A stretch of DNA of 64,000 nucleotides from Pelosinus fermentans JBW45 (GCF_000271665.2 NZ_CP010978.1:5316817-5380816); one strand, 5' to 3'. Shown: positions 34,283 to 43,711, numbered from the stretch's first letter. Numbers and translations are program-made. The notes: a model not told the origin generated them from the letters alone.

Positions 34283-34513
34283 GATAATTCCTCCCATTCT
34301 TAATGATTTGATAAGAGTCTTATACTTTTTGCTTTAACCGTCACGAAACAAAAGCACTTTGCTCTTTAGCGCCTCCTAGATAAAAAAATGCCTTTTTTAA
34401 TAATATACAGCTATCTTTTCTGATTTTCCATTCATTTAATTACACGTTTACATCTTTTTAAAGGACATTTGCTAGAAAAGTACACAACTGCAACATATTT
34501 GTATCTGTAGGCT

Positions 34514-34542
34514 ATTATATTTACTTCGTTACTTACTGTCAA
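34514..34542 (-). promoter_or_regulatory. consensus sigma-A promoter of livJ copy 3
   Basis: Perfect TTGACA and TATAAT with a 17-base spacer, about 230 bases before the gene. The leader (34283-34513) shows no recognised RNA motif. Confidence 0.9.
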
Positions 34543-34620
34543 GGCTTTTGTTAGTTTTTTTTATCACTTTATAAACATATGTCTCTTGTTATTGCACATT
34601 CACTTTTTCTGCAAAAAAAC

Positions 34621-34690
34621 AAAAAAGAAAAAATCGGTGTGAAGTAAAGCGCAGACTAGGCTTTTACCTTTTACCGATTTATTTCTTTTT
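34621..34690 (-). terminator. terminator of the nitrilase-family gene
   Basis: AAAAAGAAATAAATCGGT and ACCGATTTTTTCTTTTT form a long arm with an inner GTAAAAGC/GCGCTTTAC stem, followed by T-rich DNA on the minus strand. Confidence 0.8.
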
Positions 34691-34726
34691 GTAACATCAC
34701 CTATTTTATTATATGAACGGAATTTC

Positions 34727-35566
34727 TTATATTTTCTGACGAAGCTCATATACATCGGTTCTGCGGTGCTGCAATAATGGCAACTCCCTTCGAACCTTAT
34801 TTAGGATTTCAAGATCAATTTCTACGATAAGCAGTTTTTCTTTGTCATCCGCTACAGATACGATTCGTCCCCATGGATCAACTACCATGGAGTGTCCATA
34901 TACTTGATACGAAGCTTCCGGAACATTAGCAGGTGCTACTCCTGCTACAAAAACTTGATTATCAACAGCCCTAGACCGCATTAATAATTCCCAATGAGCA
35001 GGACCTGTTGACATACCAAAGACACCTGGAAAGATGAGAAGTTTGGCGCCAGCAAGGGCCATTAAACGTGATAACTCTGGAAATCGTATATCATAACAAA
35101 TTCCAATTCCCAGAGTCAAGCCCGCTGCCTTTATTACCGTTACATCCTGCCCCGCTGATAAGATGCTCGATTCTTTAAATACAGTACCACCTGCAATTTC
35201 AACATCAAATAAATGTGTTTTTCGATGTCGCCCCAATAGGCCGCCTTGTTCATCAAAGATAAAACAGGTATTGTAAAGATTTCCCCACTCATCTCTTTCA
35301 GGCATAGATCCGCCTACTACTACCATCCGCTCTTGTGCTGCTGTTTGAGACAACATGGTAAAGGTATCTCCATCGGGATAGGATTCAGCATACCTTGAGA
35401 ACAATTCTGCTTCATAAGGACAATTGAACATTTCAGGTAATATAGCAACCTGGCATTTTTCTTTAGCTGCCGCTTTTAACATCCTTTCTGCATTACGAAT
35501 GTTTAATGCTTTATCTGGTGTAACAGCTAATTGGCAAATTCCTAAGGTAATGGAACTGGATTTCAC
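34727..35566 (-). CDS. carbon-nitrogen hydrolase (omega-amidase/Nit2-like)
   Basis: A 279-residue nitrilase-superfamily enzyme with the full Glu-Lys-Cys triad: Glu in VAILPEMFNCPYE, Lys in GRHRKTHLFDVE, Cys in LGIGICYDIRFPELSR. The sequence around these residues is closest to omega-amidases, which hydrolyse alpha-ketoglutaramate and alpha-ketosuccinamate, or deaminated glutathione. It starts at a GTG behind AAGGAGGGG; a TTG two codons upstream is possible. It stands between amino acid transport and glutamate synthase genes, which fits a role in amide nitrogen recycling (inference). Confidence 0.88.
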   Translation of the reverse strand: MKSSSITLGICQLAVTPDKALNIRNAERMLKAAAKEKCQVAILPEMFNCPYEAELFSRYAESYPDGDTFTMLSQTAAQERMVVVGGSMPERDEWGNLYNTCFIFDEQGGLLGRHRKTHLFDVEIAGGTVFKESSILSAGQDVTVIKAAGLTLGIGICYDIRFPELSRLMALAGAKLLIFPGVFGMSTGPAHWELLMRSRAVDNQVFVAGVAPANVPEASYQVYGHSMVVDPWGRIVSVADDKEKLLIVEIDLEILNKVRRELPLLQHRRTDVYELRQKI

Positions 35567-35626
35567 TAACAATCCCCTCCTTGGTTATAAACAAAAAATA
35601 CGATTTCTACATCCCAGCAGTGGGCA

Positions 35627-36706
35627 TTACATGACTTTTAACAATGAGCTCAAATCAGAAGTACAGATTTCGCCATTAGGACATCCAATTAAATTTCTAC
35701 CGCTATCCTTAGCATTATATAAAGCATCGTCTGCAATCTTAAAGAGTTCTTCTGCTGTTTTAATTTTCTCATCACCAATCCCATAGCCAATGCTAACAGT
35801 AACATGTAGTTCCGTTTCATCTCCAAAATGAAAGGCATGTTGTTCTATGTTATTGGAAATCCTCAAAGCGGCAGCTTGTATTTCCTGTTCATTGTTGCAT
35901 TGCAGTATAACTGCAAACTCCTCCCCCCCATAACGAAAAATCATATCCCTCTCCCGCAAACTATTTTTTAGCACGATAGCGATATCCCGCAGTACAGCAT
36001 CACCACATAAATGCCCATACGAATCATTAAAAACTTTAAAATAATCTACATCAAGAAGTAATATTGCTATGTTACTAGGTTGCATTTCATTTAGTCTTTG
36101 CCTAAAGGATCGATAATTATATAAATTTGTCAATTCATCTTTTTCTGCCAAACTACTAACCATCTTATAAGAAGATTCCATCTGATTTAATAATTGATTA
36201 ACCTTTTCGCTTTGGGAAAGAGCGCGCCCCTCTAGTTGAGATAAGTGTTGAACTAATACATTCATATTAATAATAAGCAGCGAATGCATATATATGGATA
36301 ACCTATTTTCTACAATCCCTTCTGCCTGACTCAGGCTAACTGCAATGTATATACAGGAAATAAGCATGGATCCAATTAACGAATATCTAGGATTATATTG
36401 TAGGGCGATCTGTACGGCATAGAAATAAAATAATATTGTTGCCATAGAATCCGGTGTATGCCAATATAAGTATCCCAGTACAGCATTTGTAGCAATAAAA
36501 GAAAGAATCTCATAATAGATACTCCGTCTATCGATAGAAAAGGCAATCAATATTCCATATATTACCATCGCCATGCCATAGAGAGAAAGCTGATCATTGG
36601 ATTCATCCGGTGCTTTTGTAAGGACTAAAGCCAAACAAAAAGCTAATGTAATAACATTTGCAACAAATACAATCCGTACCTTCCTATACGTTTTTTCTTC
36701 AAACAT
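35627..36706 (-). CDS. membrane-bound GGDEF diguanylate cyclase
   Basis: A 359-residue protein with about six N-terminal membrane helices (VIFVANVITLAFCLALVL-like start; AMVIYGILIAFSI; YSLIGSMLISCIYIAVSL) forming an uncharacterised sensor. A GGDEF domain follows from about 190: DELTNLYNYRSFRQRL, LLLDVDYFKVFNDSYGHLCG, RYGGEEFAVILQ, YNAKDSGRNLIG. Active-site residues are intact. It differs from the GAF-GGDEF enzyme in sensing at the membrane and in having no riboswitch upstream. Confidence 0.92.
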   Translation of the reverse strand: MFEEKTYRKVRIVFVANVITLAFCLALVLTKAPDESNDQLSLYGMAMVIYGILIAFSIDRRSIYYEILSFIATNAVLGYLYWHTPDSMATILFYFYAVQIALQYNPRYSLIGSMLISCIYIAVSLSQAEGIVENRLSIYMHSLLIINMNVLVQHLSQLEGRALSQSEKVNQLLNQMESSYKMVSSLAEKDELTNLYNYRSFRQRLNEMQPSNIAILLLDVDYFKVFNDSYGHLCGDAVLRDIAIVLKNSLRERDMIFRYGGEEFAVILQCNNEQEIQAAALRISNNIEQHAFHFGDETELHVTVSIGYGIGDEKIKTAEELFKIADDALYNAKDSGRNLIGCPNGEICTSDLSSLLKVM

Positions 36707-36804
36707 GCCTAACCCTCTTTTGTTTTATAACTCAATTTTATCTCTATTGCTGGGTTCTCCACTTTTTTCCAAATTCCTGCCTGAAAGTTCATCTTTCTAA
36801 TATT

Positions 36805-36853
36805 TAAAAGCGCATTCCGAATCACCAATATGAATTGGGATCAGAAATGCGCT
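36805..36853 (-). terminator. terminator of the glutamate synthase operon
   Basis: AAGCGCATTTC and GGAATGCGCTT (one G-T pair) followed by TTAAAT on the minus strand. A second inverted repeat, ACGATTCAAA/TTTGAATCGT at 36903-36938, lies between it and the stop codon. Confidence 0.75.
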
Positions 36854-36943
36854 TATATTTTATAAAATCATTCTATCCGATGTCTTAAGGATAGCTGCGG
36901 CTACGATTCAAACGGAGCTAATACTCTATTTGAATCGTGTCTT

Positions 36944-39250
36944 CTAGGCATGAATCGGTTGCTTATTCGCATGCATTGACCAAATACCGCAAGGGCAAAT
37001 ACCGGCACATATTCCACAGCCGATACATTTATTGGCATTAGAAATATATTCAAAATTTCCATCTGATCCTAATGTGCGAGTAATAGCATTTTCTGGGCAG
37101 GACCGTTCGCACATGTGACAATCACGACATGTGCCACAACTAATACAACGTAAATGATCGTCATCTGCCTTGGGAACATCACATGAATGGCATTTCTTAA
37201 AATATGCCGTACTCAACCTATTTTTATCAATTTTAGTTTTTGTCTGCAATTGATAGGTGGTTCCTGTCAGATAAGCATCTACCGCTGCTGCTGCCTGCTG
37301 GGCCGCGCCAATGGCATCTACCATACGTCCCGGTTTTACAGCATCACCTGCTGTGTAGACGCCTTCTGCAATACGATAATCTCCGGCAACTTTCAAATGC
37401 CCTTTTTCAATGACAATTTCTTCTGGTAAGAACTCAAGTTCAGGCAATTCGCCAATTGCAATAATAATAGTATCACCTTTAATAAATTGATTATCTTGCG
37501 TAATAATGCCTTCAGCAGTAACCTCTTTTGTGACAACTGGCCACATTAAAGTCGCTCCCAAATCTTCTACATGGGCAATTTCTTTATCATCAGCTGCTGG
37601 TCTTTGCACATCAATACAGGTTACATGTTCAGCTCCCATTTCATAAGCACCGACAGCTGCGTCCATCCCAGAATTCCCACAGCCAATGACAATTACATGT
37701 TTACCGACCTTAGGAGACTTTCCTTTATTAATTCCTTTGAGAAAATCAATTCCCTTGATAATGCGTTCATGCCCTGGCCAAGGAATCACTCTGCCGTTAT
37801 GACCGCCAGTAGCCACCACTACAGCATCATAATTTGCTCTTATTTCAGAGAATTTTTCTCTATCTACAGGTGTATTATTTTTAAACACTACACCCATATC
37901 TTTAATGCGCTTTAATTCTGCAGCCAATGTTTGCTGAGGCAGTCGTGAACGAGGTATAACCTGCTCTAGCTTACCACCCATTTTTGCATCGCTTTCAAAC
38001 ACCGTTACATCATAACCTTGACGAATTAACTGCCATGCCACGGTCAGACCTGCTGCACCACCGCCAATAACAGCTACGCTCTTTCCTTTAGGGACTGCTG
38101 CTTTATCTAGGGTAACATCTTTAGAGTAGGTACCAAGTTCACCAATTTGTACGGAAATATCCAGATTTTTACGAGTACAGTCTTCCATACAAACATTCGG
38201 GCACACCGCGCCACAAACAGAGCCCGGAAACGGCGTATACTCCAAGACCAGTTTATACGCTTCTTCCACTTTTCCTTCCCGCAATAAATTATAACGACGC
38301 TGGGATGGAATCGAAGCCGTACAATTAAATTCACATGGAGATGCATAATACGCATTTTCCCAAACTGGAACACGTTGTCGATATACGCCTGTCGCAACTA
38401 AACCAATTACAGAAAAGTCATCCTTTAAAACATCACTAAAAATACCATTTGGCACCCACTCTTCCGTACGGAAAGGAAGAATTTTAGTTTGGGATGTTTT
38501 GCTGCGTTCCTCATATTTTAGTGGTACTACTTTATACCAATCAGACCAATTACTTAATTCAGCCCTTATTTCCGGTCGTGCAATGGATGTCAAGAAATCA
38601 TCCATTTTACCATCCAAATAGGCAATATCCTCTTGTTCAAGAGGTCTGATTTTGACATCTTTCTTGGAAATCCCCAAAGCATTTCCCCGGAAATATAATG
38701 TTCCTCCAACCATGCCTACACAAGAACGGTCACCTAACACGGATTCAAATTTCTCGCTGTCATAGCCGCAAACTACAGCAATTCCACCGGACATAAATTC
38801 AAAGGAAAAGCTGCCACAGTTTTTTAAAACCCAAAATTCAGGTGGCGCATATAATGGATCATGTTTCATCAAGGAGCCTGACCGGGTACCAGCCCGACCA
38901 CCAATATAAATATTGCCTGACGCTGCGCAATGAGCAGCGGTATCACCTGCATCACCGCGAACTACAATTTTACCGCCAGCATTCAGCCAGCCTACATCAG
39001 CAGACGCAGAGCCCTCTACAATAATCTGGGTACCTTCCAAACACATAGATCCTACGCGCTGACCAGGGTTTGTTACTAAAAATTTAAGGTCTTTTCCTTC
39101 TGGATGCCATAATGGTCCTCCAATATCATGTTGGCCGGAAGCTTCAATATGAAATTCCGTCTCCCCTGCTGCCACTGCTTCATTAATGACTTGCAGCAAA
39201 TCCTGAGTGGACATCCGCTGACTTCCGTCAAGGCTTTTTAACTTAAACAT
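36944..39250 (-). CDS. glutamate synthase: GXGXG domain fused to GltD-type NADPH oxidoreductase with ferredoxin end
   Basis: A 768-residue fusion. Residues about 1-200 form a right-handed beta-helix of the GltB C-terminal type (GXGXG repeats: GGKIVVRGDAGDTAAHCAASG, GNIYIGGRAGTRSGS). Then comes a GltD-like module with N-terminal cysteines for Fe-S clusters (CEFNCTASIPSQ, CGAVCPNVCMEDCTRKN) and FAD and NAD(P) folds (VAVIGGGAAGLTVAWQL; VIVIGCGNSGMDAAVGAYEM; GVYTAGDAVKPGRMVDAIGA). The C-terminal end has Cys motifs for two more [4Fe-4S] clusters (CISCGTCRDCHMCERSCP; CIGCGICAGICPCG). It supplies electrons to the FMN synthase subunit encoded just upstream. It is the third gene of the operon. Confidence 0.92.
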   Translation of the reverse strand: MFKLKSLDGSQRMSTQDLLQVINEAVAAGETEFHIEASGQHDIGGPLWHPEGKDLKFLVTNPGQRVGSMCLEGTQIIVEGSASADVGWLNAGGKIVVRGDAGDTAAHCAASGNIYIGGRAGTRSGSLMKHDPLYAPPEFWVLKNCGSFSFEFMSGGIAVVCGYDSEKFESVLGDRSCVGMVGGTLYFRGNALGISKKDVKIRPLEQEDIAYLDGKMDDFLTSIARPEIRAELSNWSDWYKVVPLKYEERSKTSQTKILPFRTEEWVPNGIFSDVLKDDFSVIGLVATGVYRQRVPVWENAYYASPCEFNCTASIPSQRRYNLLREGKVEEAYKLVLEYTPFPGSVCGAVCPNVCMEDCTRKNLDISVQIGELGTYSKDVTLDKAAVPKGKSVAVIGGGAAGLTVAWQLIRQGYDVTVFESDAKMGGKLEQVIPRSRLPQQTLAAELKRIKDMGVVFKNNTPVDREKFSEIRANYDAVVVATGGHNGRVIPWPGHERIIKGIDFLKGINKGKSPKVGKHVIVIGCGNSGMDAAVGAYEMGAEHVTCIDVQRPAADDKEIAHVEDLGATLMWPVVTKEVTAEGIITQDNQFIKGDTIIIAIGELPELEFLPEEIVIEKGHLKVAGDYRIAEGVYTAGDAVKPGRMVDAIGAAQQAAAAVDAYLTGTTYQLQTKTKIDKNRLSTAYFKKCHSCDVPKADDDHLRCISCGTCRDCHMCERSCPENAITRTLGSDGNFEYISNANKCIGCGICAGICPCGIWSMHANKQPIHA

Positions 39251-39262
39251 ATTGATTTCCTC

Positions 39263-40897
39263 CTAACACACATACTGAATTGCCAATTTCTCAGCAATGG
39301 CTTGATCCGTTGTTACTAAAGCATCCGAGCGCCCCACCGGCAAGGAACTATTGCCAATTGGCGCCATTAATTTTCTTAATTCACTATCAAGGGCCAACAT
39401 ATATTCCACGATGTTTTGCGCCCCTTTATCAATATCTAAACGCTCAACTAGCCGAGGATCCTGGGTACAAATACCTGCAGGGCATTTGCCTGTATTACAG
39501 GCGTTGCATCTGCCATGTTCATTCCCTACGCAGCCTAACAGCTGAATTAATATTTTGCCTAGAAATACCCCATTAGCACCTAAGCAAATGACTTTAAATG
39601 CATCGGCTGCTGCATTTCCAGTAAGTCCAATGCCGCCGCCAGCCCATAAAGGAATCTGCCCTTGTCGTCCTTGCTTTACTGCTGACAAATAGCACTCCCT
39701 TGTCTTAGAAACTACAGGGTGTCCTGTGTGATCAAGAGAAATTTCATTGGCAGCACCTGTACCGCCTTGAATGCCGTCAAGAAAAAATCCACCGCAGATT
39801 CGATACGGATCACGCAGCAAATTATTATATACAGACACCGACGTTGCAGAAGCAGCGCACTTAATCGCTACTGGAACCCTAAACTTAAATGCTGCATTCA
39901 TTGACAAAAACATTTTCTGTACAGATTCTTCAATGGAATACAAACCTTGGTGATTCGGAGGGGACATCAGATCTGCTTTCGGTACACCACGAATTGCTTG
40001 CACATGATCAGCAACTTTAGCTGCAGGCAAAAGTCCTCCATCACCAGGTTTTGCGCCTTGACCTATTTTTATTAGTACTCCAGCTGGGTCTACTTTCATT
40101 TTAGGTATTGCTTTCACAATTCGATTCCAGCCAAAATGTCCTGATGCAATTTGTAATATCATGTATTTGAGCTGTTCTGATTCTAAAAGCTTTACAGGCA
40201 TCCCGCCTTCACCTGATGACATACGCACAGGCATATTATGCTTTTCATTCAGATAGGCTGTAGCCAATGCAACGGCTTCCCATGCCCTGGTGGATAAAGC
40301 CCCAATAGACATATCACTGAAAATAATAGGATAAATCCAATTTACTGGCGGCAGCTTGGCGGTCAAATTCAATGTGCCATTTACCACACTCAAAGGTAGT
40401 TCGTGAGGCATGAGTACCCGTCCGAAAGGTGCTAAGATGTCAAAAGTATGACGCTCTGAATCTAGAGCAGGATCAGTCATCTGGGAGATACGCCCAACAA
40501 TAATATTATCCAATGTGCGTCCACTATTTAAACTGGTACGTCCTCCACGTTTAATAGGAGAACCGCCCTTTCTAGCCAATAGACTAAAACGCGAATCAGG
40601 ATTTCGAACTGGTTTAATGGCCTGGTTTGGACATATCTTCTCACACATCCCACAACCTGTACAGGCGTTTTCTATATTATTTCGTTGTTTTATCGTAAGC
40701 ACTGCGCTATGTTTTTGACTTGGTTCTGGACGATGACCAGTAGAGACCGTAATGGAACGACGTTCTACAGCAGGCATGATAGCCTGAAATGTACAGGCCG
40801 CAACGCAGCTACCGCACATGGTGCAGCGATCAGGCTTACATTCAATTTTCCAAGGTAAATCGTTCACAGTGATATCCTGAGTCTTTATTGTTTCCAT
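39263..40897 (-). CDS. glutamate synthase, FMN-binding synthase subunit with ferredoxin domain
   Basis: A 544-residue protein. The N-terminal 100 residues hold two 4Fe-4S binding motifs (CTMCGSCVAACTFQA and CTGCGMCEKICPNQA). The rest is the GltB FMN domain (IYPIIFSDMSIGALSTRAWE, RMSSGEGGMPVKLLESEQ, VLIKIGQGAKPGDGG, KADLMSPPNHQGLYSIE) and the Cys cluster GRCNACNTGKCPAGICTQ, which in glutamate synthases binds a 3Fe-4S centre. It condenses ammonia and 2-oxoglutarate to glutamate. It overlaps the amidotransferase gene by 13 bases and precedes the GltD-type gene by 12 bases. Confidence 0.93.
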   Translation of the reverse strand: METIKTQDITVNDLPWKIECKPDRCTMCGSCVAACTFQAIMPAVERRSITVSTGHRPEPSQKHSAVLTIKQRNNIENACTGCGMCEKICPNQAIKPVRNPDSRFSLLARKGGSPIKRGGRTSLNSGRTLDNIIVGRISQMTDPALDSERHTFDILAPFGRVLMPHELPLSVVNGTLNLTAKLPPVNWIYPIIFSDMSIGALSTRAWEAVALATAYLNEKHNMPVRMSSGEGGMPVKLLESEQLKYMILQIASGHFGWNRIVKAIPKMKVDPAGVLIKIGQGAKPGDGGLLPAAKVADHVQAIRGVPKADLMSPPNHQGLYSIEESVQKMFLSMNAAFKFRVPVAIKCAASATSVSVYNNLLRDPYRICGGFFLDGIQGGTGAANEISLDHTGHPVVSKTRECYLSAVKQGRQGQIPLWAGGGIGLTGNAAADAFKVICLGANGVFLGKILIQLLGCVGNEHGRCNACNTGKCPAGICTQDPRLVERLDIDKGAQNIVEYMLALDSELRKLMAPIGNSSLPVGRSDALVTTDQAIAEKLAIQYVC

Positions 40898-41991
40898 CTC
40901 TCTACCTCCAATGCGTCATTAATAATAACTACTTCACGTTCATTTGGATATACATCCTGTTCCTGATTACGATGCGGCAAAATAGCATTTAACCCACACA
41001 CCTCGGAAGCAATGGCTACCATCGTGCCATCTCCACCTACAACTACAGGCCGTAATTTTTTAGAATCGCAGCAGGTTATAATATTTCCATTAGGCAACAT
41101 ACCAATTACGGTATTCGGTCCATTAATCTCTAACGAACCTAATGATTGTCTGATTGCCCGCAGCTCAGCACCGTCGGAACGAAGACTAAGCTCATTAAAT
41201 GGAAGAGGGGTAATCACATGCTTATAATACTTAATAGGCCATTTTAACTCTTGCAGCACATAGTGTAAGGTATAAAGAAAGTTCTGTGAATCTGACTCAA
41301 AACCAATATACCCGCGATGCAATGATTTTTGGTATTCTTTATTTTTTGTATAAAAAGTGTTTTCTCCATTAGCACACAAGGTATATCCTTGCAAGAAAAA
41401 AGGATGAGCCGCATAGCGCACAATATCGTAATTTGTGTTTTGCCGACACTGAACTACTACATTTTTCGCCATCAAGTCACCATTGTTGTCCCATAATTTA
41501 AAATAGGTTGCAATGTCCCAAGGATCGCCAATTTCTTTTAAGGTCAAAACATCTGGCCAAAAAGAATATACATAACCTTGCTCTTGCTTTTCCAACAACT
41601 CACGTAATGCCAATCTAGTATCTAAAAGTAACTCGCCTTTTGCCTCTTCTGAAGCATCGCGATAATACTCAGGATAATCATAATTGCGAAAAATATAATA
41701 CGGCATAGCCTTAATATCAAGCTTTACATTCTTCACCCCGCGAGGAATCCATTCCGCTAATTGGCGAAAATCATTGGCTTCCATATAGTCTTCAACCAGC
41801 TTCGCTCCCTTTTGCGTACAGGCTAATGACAACAATGGCTTATCCTTATGTTTTGAAAAAACTCCTGCCAGGTCCTGCATAACCATCGCAAATCCTGAAT
41901 TATCATGTCCTTCTTGCTGCGGTAACATTAAATGCAACGCTGCTGATGGATGGAAAAATTCCTTACTCTTAATGGCGCCAATTCTACACAT
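40885..41991 (-). CDS. glutamate synthase, class II glutamine amidotransferase subunit
   Basis: A 368-residue Ntn-hydrolase that releases ammonia from glutamine. The start is fixed by function and by the ribosome site. At 41991 the frame reads MCRIGAIKS, placing the catalytic Cys as residue 2, exposed after Met removal, with GGAGTGGGGGAAG just upstream. A longer frame would bury the nucleophile 27 residues in. HDNSGFAMVMQDL and LHRGYIGFESDSQNFL follow the family. It is the first gene of a three-gene glutamate synthase (GATase, FMN synthase, GXGXG-GltD), an arrangement with separate domains as in archaeal-type enzymes. Confidence 0.92.
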   Translation of the reverse strand: MCRIGAIKSKEFFHPSAALHLMLPQQEGHDNSGFAMVMQDLAGVFSKHKDKPLLSLACTQKGAKLVEDYMEANDFRQLAEWIPRGVKNVKLDIKAMPYYIFRNYDYPEYYRDASEEAKGELLLDTRLALRELLEKQEQGYVYSFWPDVLTLKEIGDPWDIATYFKLWDNNGDLMAKNVVVQCRQNTNYDIVRYAAHPFFLQGYTLCANGENTFYTKNKEYQKSLHRGYIGFESDSQNFLYTLHYVLQELKWPIKYYKHVITPLPFNELSLRSDGAELRAIRQSLGSLEINGPNTVIGMLPNGNIITCCDSKKLRPVVVGGDGTMVAIASEVCGLNAILPHRNQEQDVYPNEREVVIINDALEVERWKQ

Positions 41992-42179
41992 ATCTTCCCC
42001 CACTCCTTCATACCAAGCTAAATTCAAATTATATAAAATATCCATTGTAGACCAGGGCAGCACCCTCAATGACAGATCGTGAAAAAAGCAACTTATATCA
42101 TTGCAACAGAAAAGACCCGGGAAACCACTGGATAGTGAAGTTGGTTCTTAGTAGAAAATACCTCTCTACGAGCAAACCT

Positions 42180-42290
42180 TACTTATCCAGGACTTTCCGC
42201 AGGGCCTTTTTTACCCACGGTGTTGTGCAATCTGCACCTGTACCGCTTGGACCAGACCGCTAAAAAGCGCGGAACCCTAGGTACACTCCT
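42180..42290 (-). promoter_or_regulatory. ykkC subtype-2 riboswitch (probably ppGpp)
   Basis: The minus strand shows the ykkC core: ACCTAGGGTTCCGCG, CTGGTCCAAGCGGTAC, ACACCGTGGGT and, near the 3' end, GGCCCTGCGGAAAGTCC. GGTCCAAG rather than GGTCCGAG indicates subtype 2 (ppGpp, PRPP or nucleotide sensors) and not the guanidine class. The gene controlled is glutamate synthase, a known ppGpp-riboswitch target. CTGGATAAGTAAGG at the aptamer 3' edge can pair with CTTCACTATCCAG (42128-42140), a possible switching helix. The rest of 41992-42766 holds the promoter, AT-rich DNA and no supportable ORF. Confidence 0.85.
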
Positions 42291-42338
42291 AAAAATCTTT
42301 TGTCTCATTGCAGAATACGTTTTTGTTTCACTTACTAC

Positions 42339-42367
42339 ATTATAAAAACGAAATGTTTCACTGTCAA
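42339..42367 (-). promoter_or_regulatory. consensus sigma-A promoter of the glutamate synthase operon
   Basis: Perfect TTGACA and TATAAT, 17-base spacer, about 50 bases before the riboswitch aptamer. Confidence 0.9.
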
Positions 42368-42766
42368 TATGTATAAAAAATAATACATTATACACTTTAT
42401 ATACATGAATAATATTATTTTTTTCTGAAAACTCCTACAGTTTGAACTGATAATTACTCTCTCTCGATCATAAAGTTTGTATATTTATTCACATTTATTC
42501 GCTCTAATCTATTATGTTTCTCTATATGTATATTCGTTATCCCTTTACATTACTGGTCTGTAACCCATTGACAAAAAGGTAACGATTCATTATGTATTGC
42601 ATTGTTTTTCAGTATACAAAATAATTTAGCAAATAATATCATTCTAAATCATGAGATGCAAACTTTAGCTCGTGTATAATTTAGCAAATATTAACATATA
42701 CTATTTCTACCTTAATTAGTTCATGAGAAACCTCATAATATTATTTTGCTAGATAGGAGCTATCAA

Positions 42767-43342
42767 ATGTTAAAAAACCTTTTTAGTTTCCCTAAACTAA
42801 ACTCCGAGTTAAAATTGAACATTAATCAACCTACTGCAATGTATGATATTGCCAGCCATTTACGCAGTATCATGCAAGAAGCAACTACAACAGATGTTTC
42901 TCTCGTCATCTTGTGTATTGGGACAGATCGTTCTACAGGTGATTCTCTTGGTCCCCTTACAGGCACCAAGCTGCGTTCTTTTAATCCTTATCCACACATT
43001 TATGGCACTCTTGATGAACCAATTCATGCTTCTAACTTAAAAGATAGCATATGTACTATCCAGGAAAATATCACCAATCCTTATATTATTGCTGTGGATG
43101 CTTGTCTTGGCCGATTAGAAAACGTAGGCTGCGTCTCTCTTGGTAAAGGTTCTCTTAAACCAGGTGCCGCCGTGCATAAAGATCTTCCTTCCGTAGGCGA
43201 TGCATATATTACGGGCATTGTAAATGTAAGCGGTTTTATGGAGCATCTTGTATTGCAAAGTACAAGATTAAACTTAGTTATGAAAATGTCTGATACCATC
43301 GCTCATGCCATCTCTTACGGTTTGCGAACCTATGGAAAATAA
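42767..43342 (+). CDS. yyaC: YyaC-family spore protein (GPR-like protease fold)
   Basis: A 191-residue protein of the YyaC family, related in fold to the germination protease and hydrogenase-maturation peptidases. Markers: LVILCIGTDRSTGDSLGPLTG, YGTLDEPIHASNL, NPYIIAVDACLG and GAAVHKDLPSVGDAYITG, with the acidic residues that bind metal in this superfamily. The ATG at 42767 has ATAGGAG at 7 bases; a longer TTG frame includes the ribosome site itself. In Bacillus yyaC sits beside the parAB genes, as it nearly does here, and is expressed in sporulation. Its substrate is unknown. Confidence 0.9.
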   Translation: MLKNLFSFPKLNSELKLNINQPTAMYDIASHLRSIMQEATTTDVSLVILCIGTDRSTGDSLGPLTGTKLRSFNPYPHIYGTLDEPIHASNLKDSICTIQENITNPYIIAVDACLGRLENVGCVSLGKGSLKPGAAVHKDLPSVGDAYITGIVNVSGFMEHLVLQSTRLNLVMKMSDTIAHAISYGLRTYGK

Positions 43343-43370
43343 ACAACATTTTTGATATTGAAATCGTAAG

Positions 43371-43402
43371 AACGCTAGAGGCTATACCTCTAGCGTTCTT
43401 TT
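43371..43402 (+). terminator. terminator of yyaC
   Basis: AACGCTAGAGG pairs with CCTCTAGCGTT (loop of 5) followed by CTTTTC. Confidence 0.88.
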
Positions 43403-43480
43403 CTCTTAGACGATCTGCAATTTAAATGATCATAACGAGAATTGAATCAAGACTGACATCCAGACTACAATTTTTGGGAA

Positions 43481-43711
43481 TTACACGCGCCCTAGTTCTT
43501 CAATAATTTCATTAAATGTTTTATCAGCAGCATTAATAACAGGTACATCCGTAAGTGAGTCTTGCATTGCATTTACATCCGTTCCACCTACGATAATAGC
43601 ATCTACTCCGCTAATATTACTTTCACTTAAATCTACTACCTCATATCCTTTTGTTTCTAACATATCCGCTAAAATAGATAACGTTTTCTCTACAGCAATA
43701 ATACCTTGCAT
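43481..43711 (-). CDS. YkuS-type UPF0180 family protein
   Basis: A 76-residue protein with the UPF0180 outline: an N-terminal strand IIAVEKTLS, helix and KGYEVVDLS, DAIIVGGTDVNAMQDSLTD, VPVINAADKTFNEIIEELG. The ATG at 43711 is 9 bases after GGAGG; a GTG three codons upstream would overlap that site. Function is unknown; the family is common in spore-formers. Confidence 0.82.
   Translation of the reverse strand: MQGIIAVEKTLSILADMLETKGYEVVDLSESNISGVDAIIVGGTDVNAMQDSLTDVPVINAADKTFNEIIEELGRV

Noticed and set aside
42069..42395. Short frames on both strands around the ykkC riboswitch
   Set aside because: They overlap the folded aptamer and have no ribosome sites.
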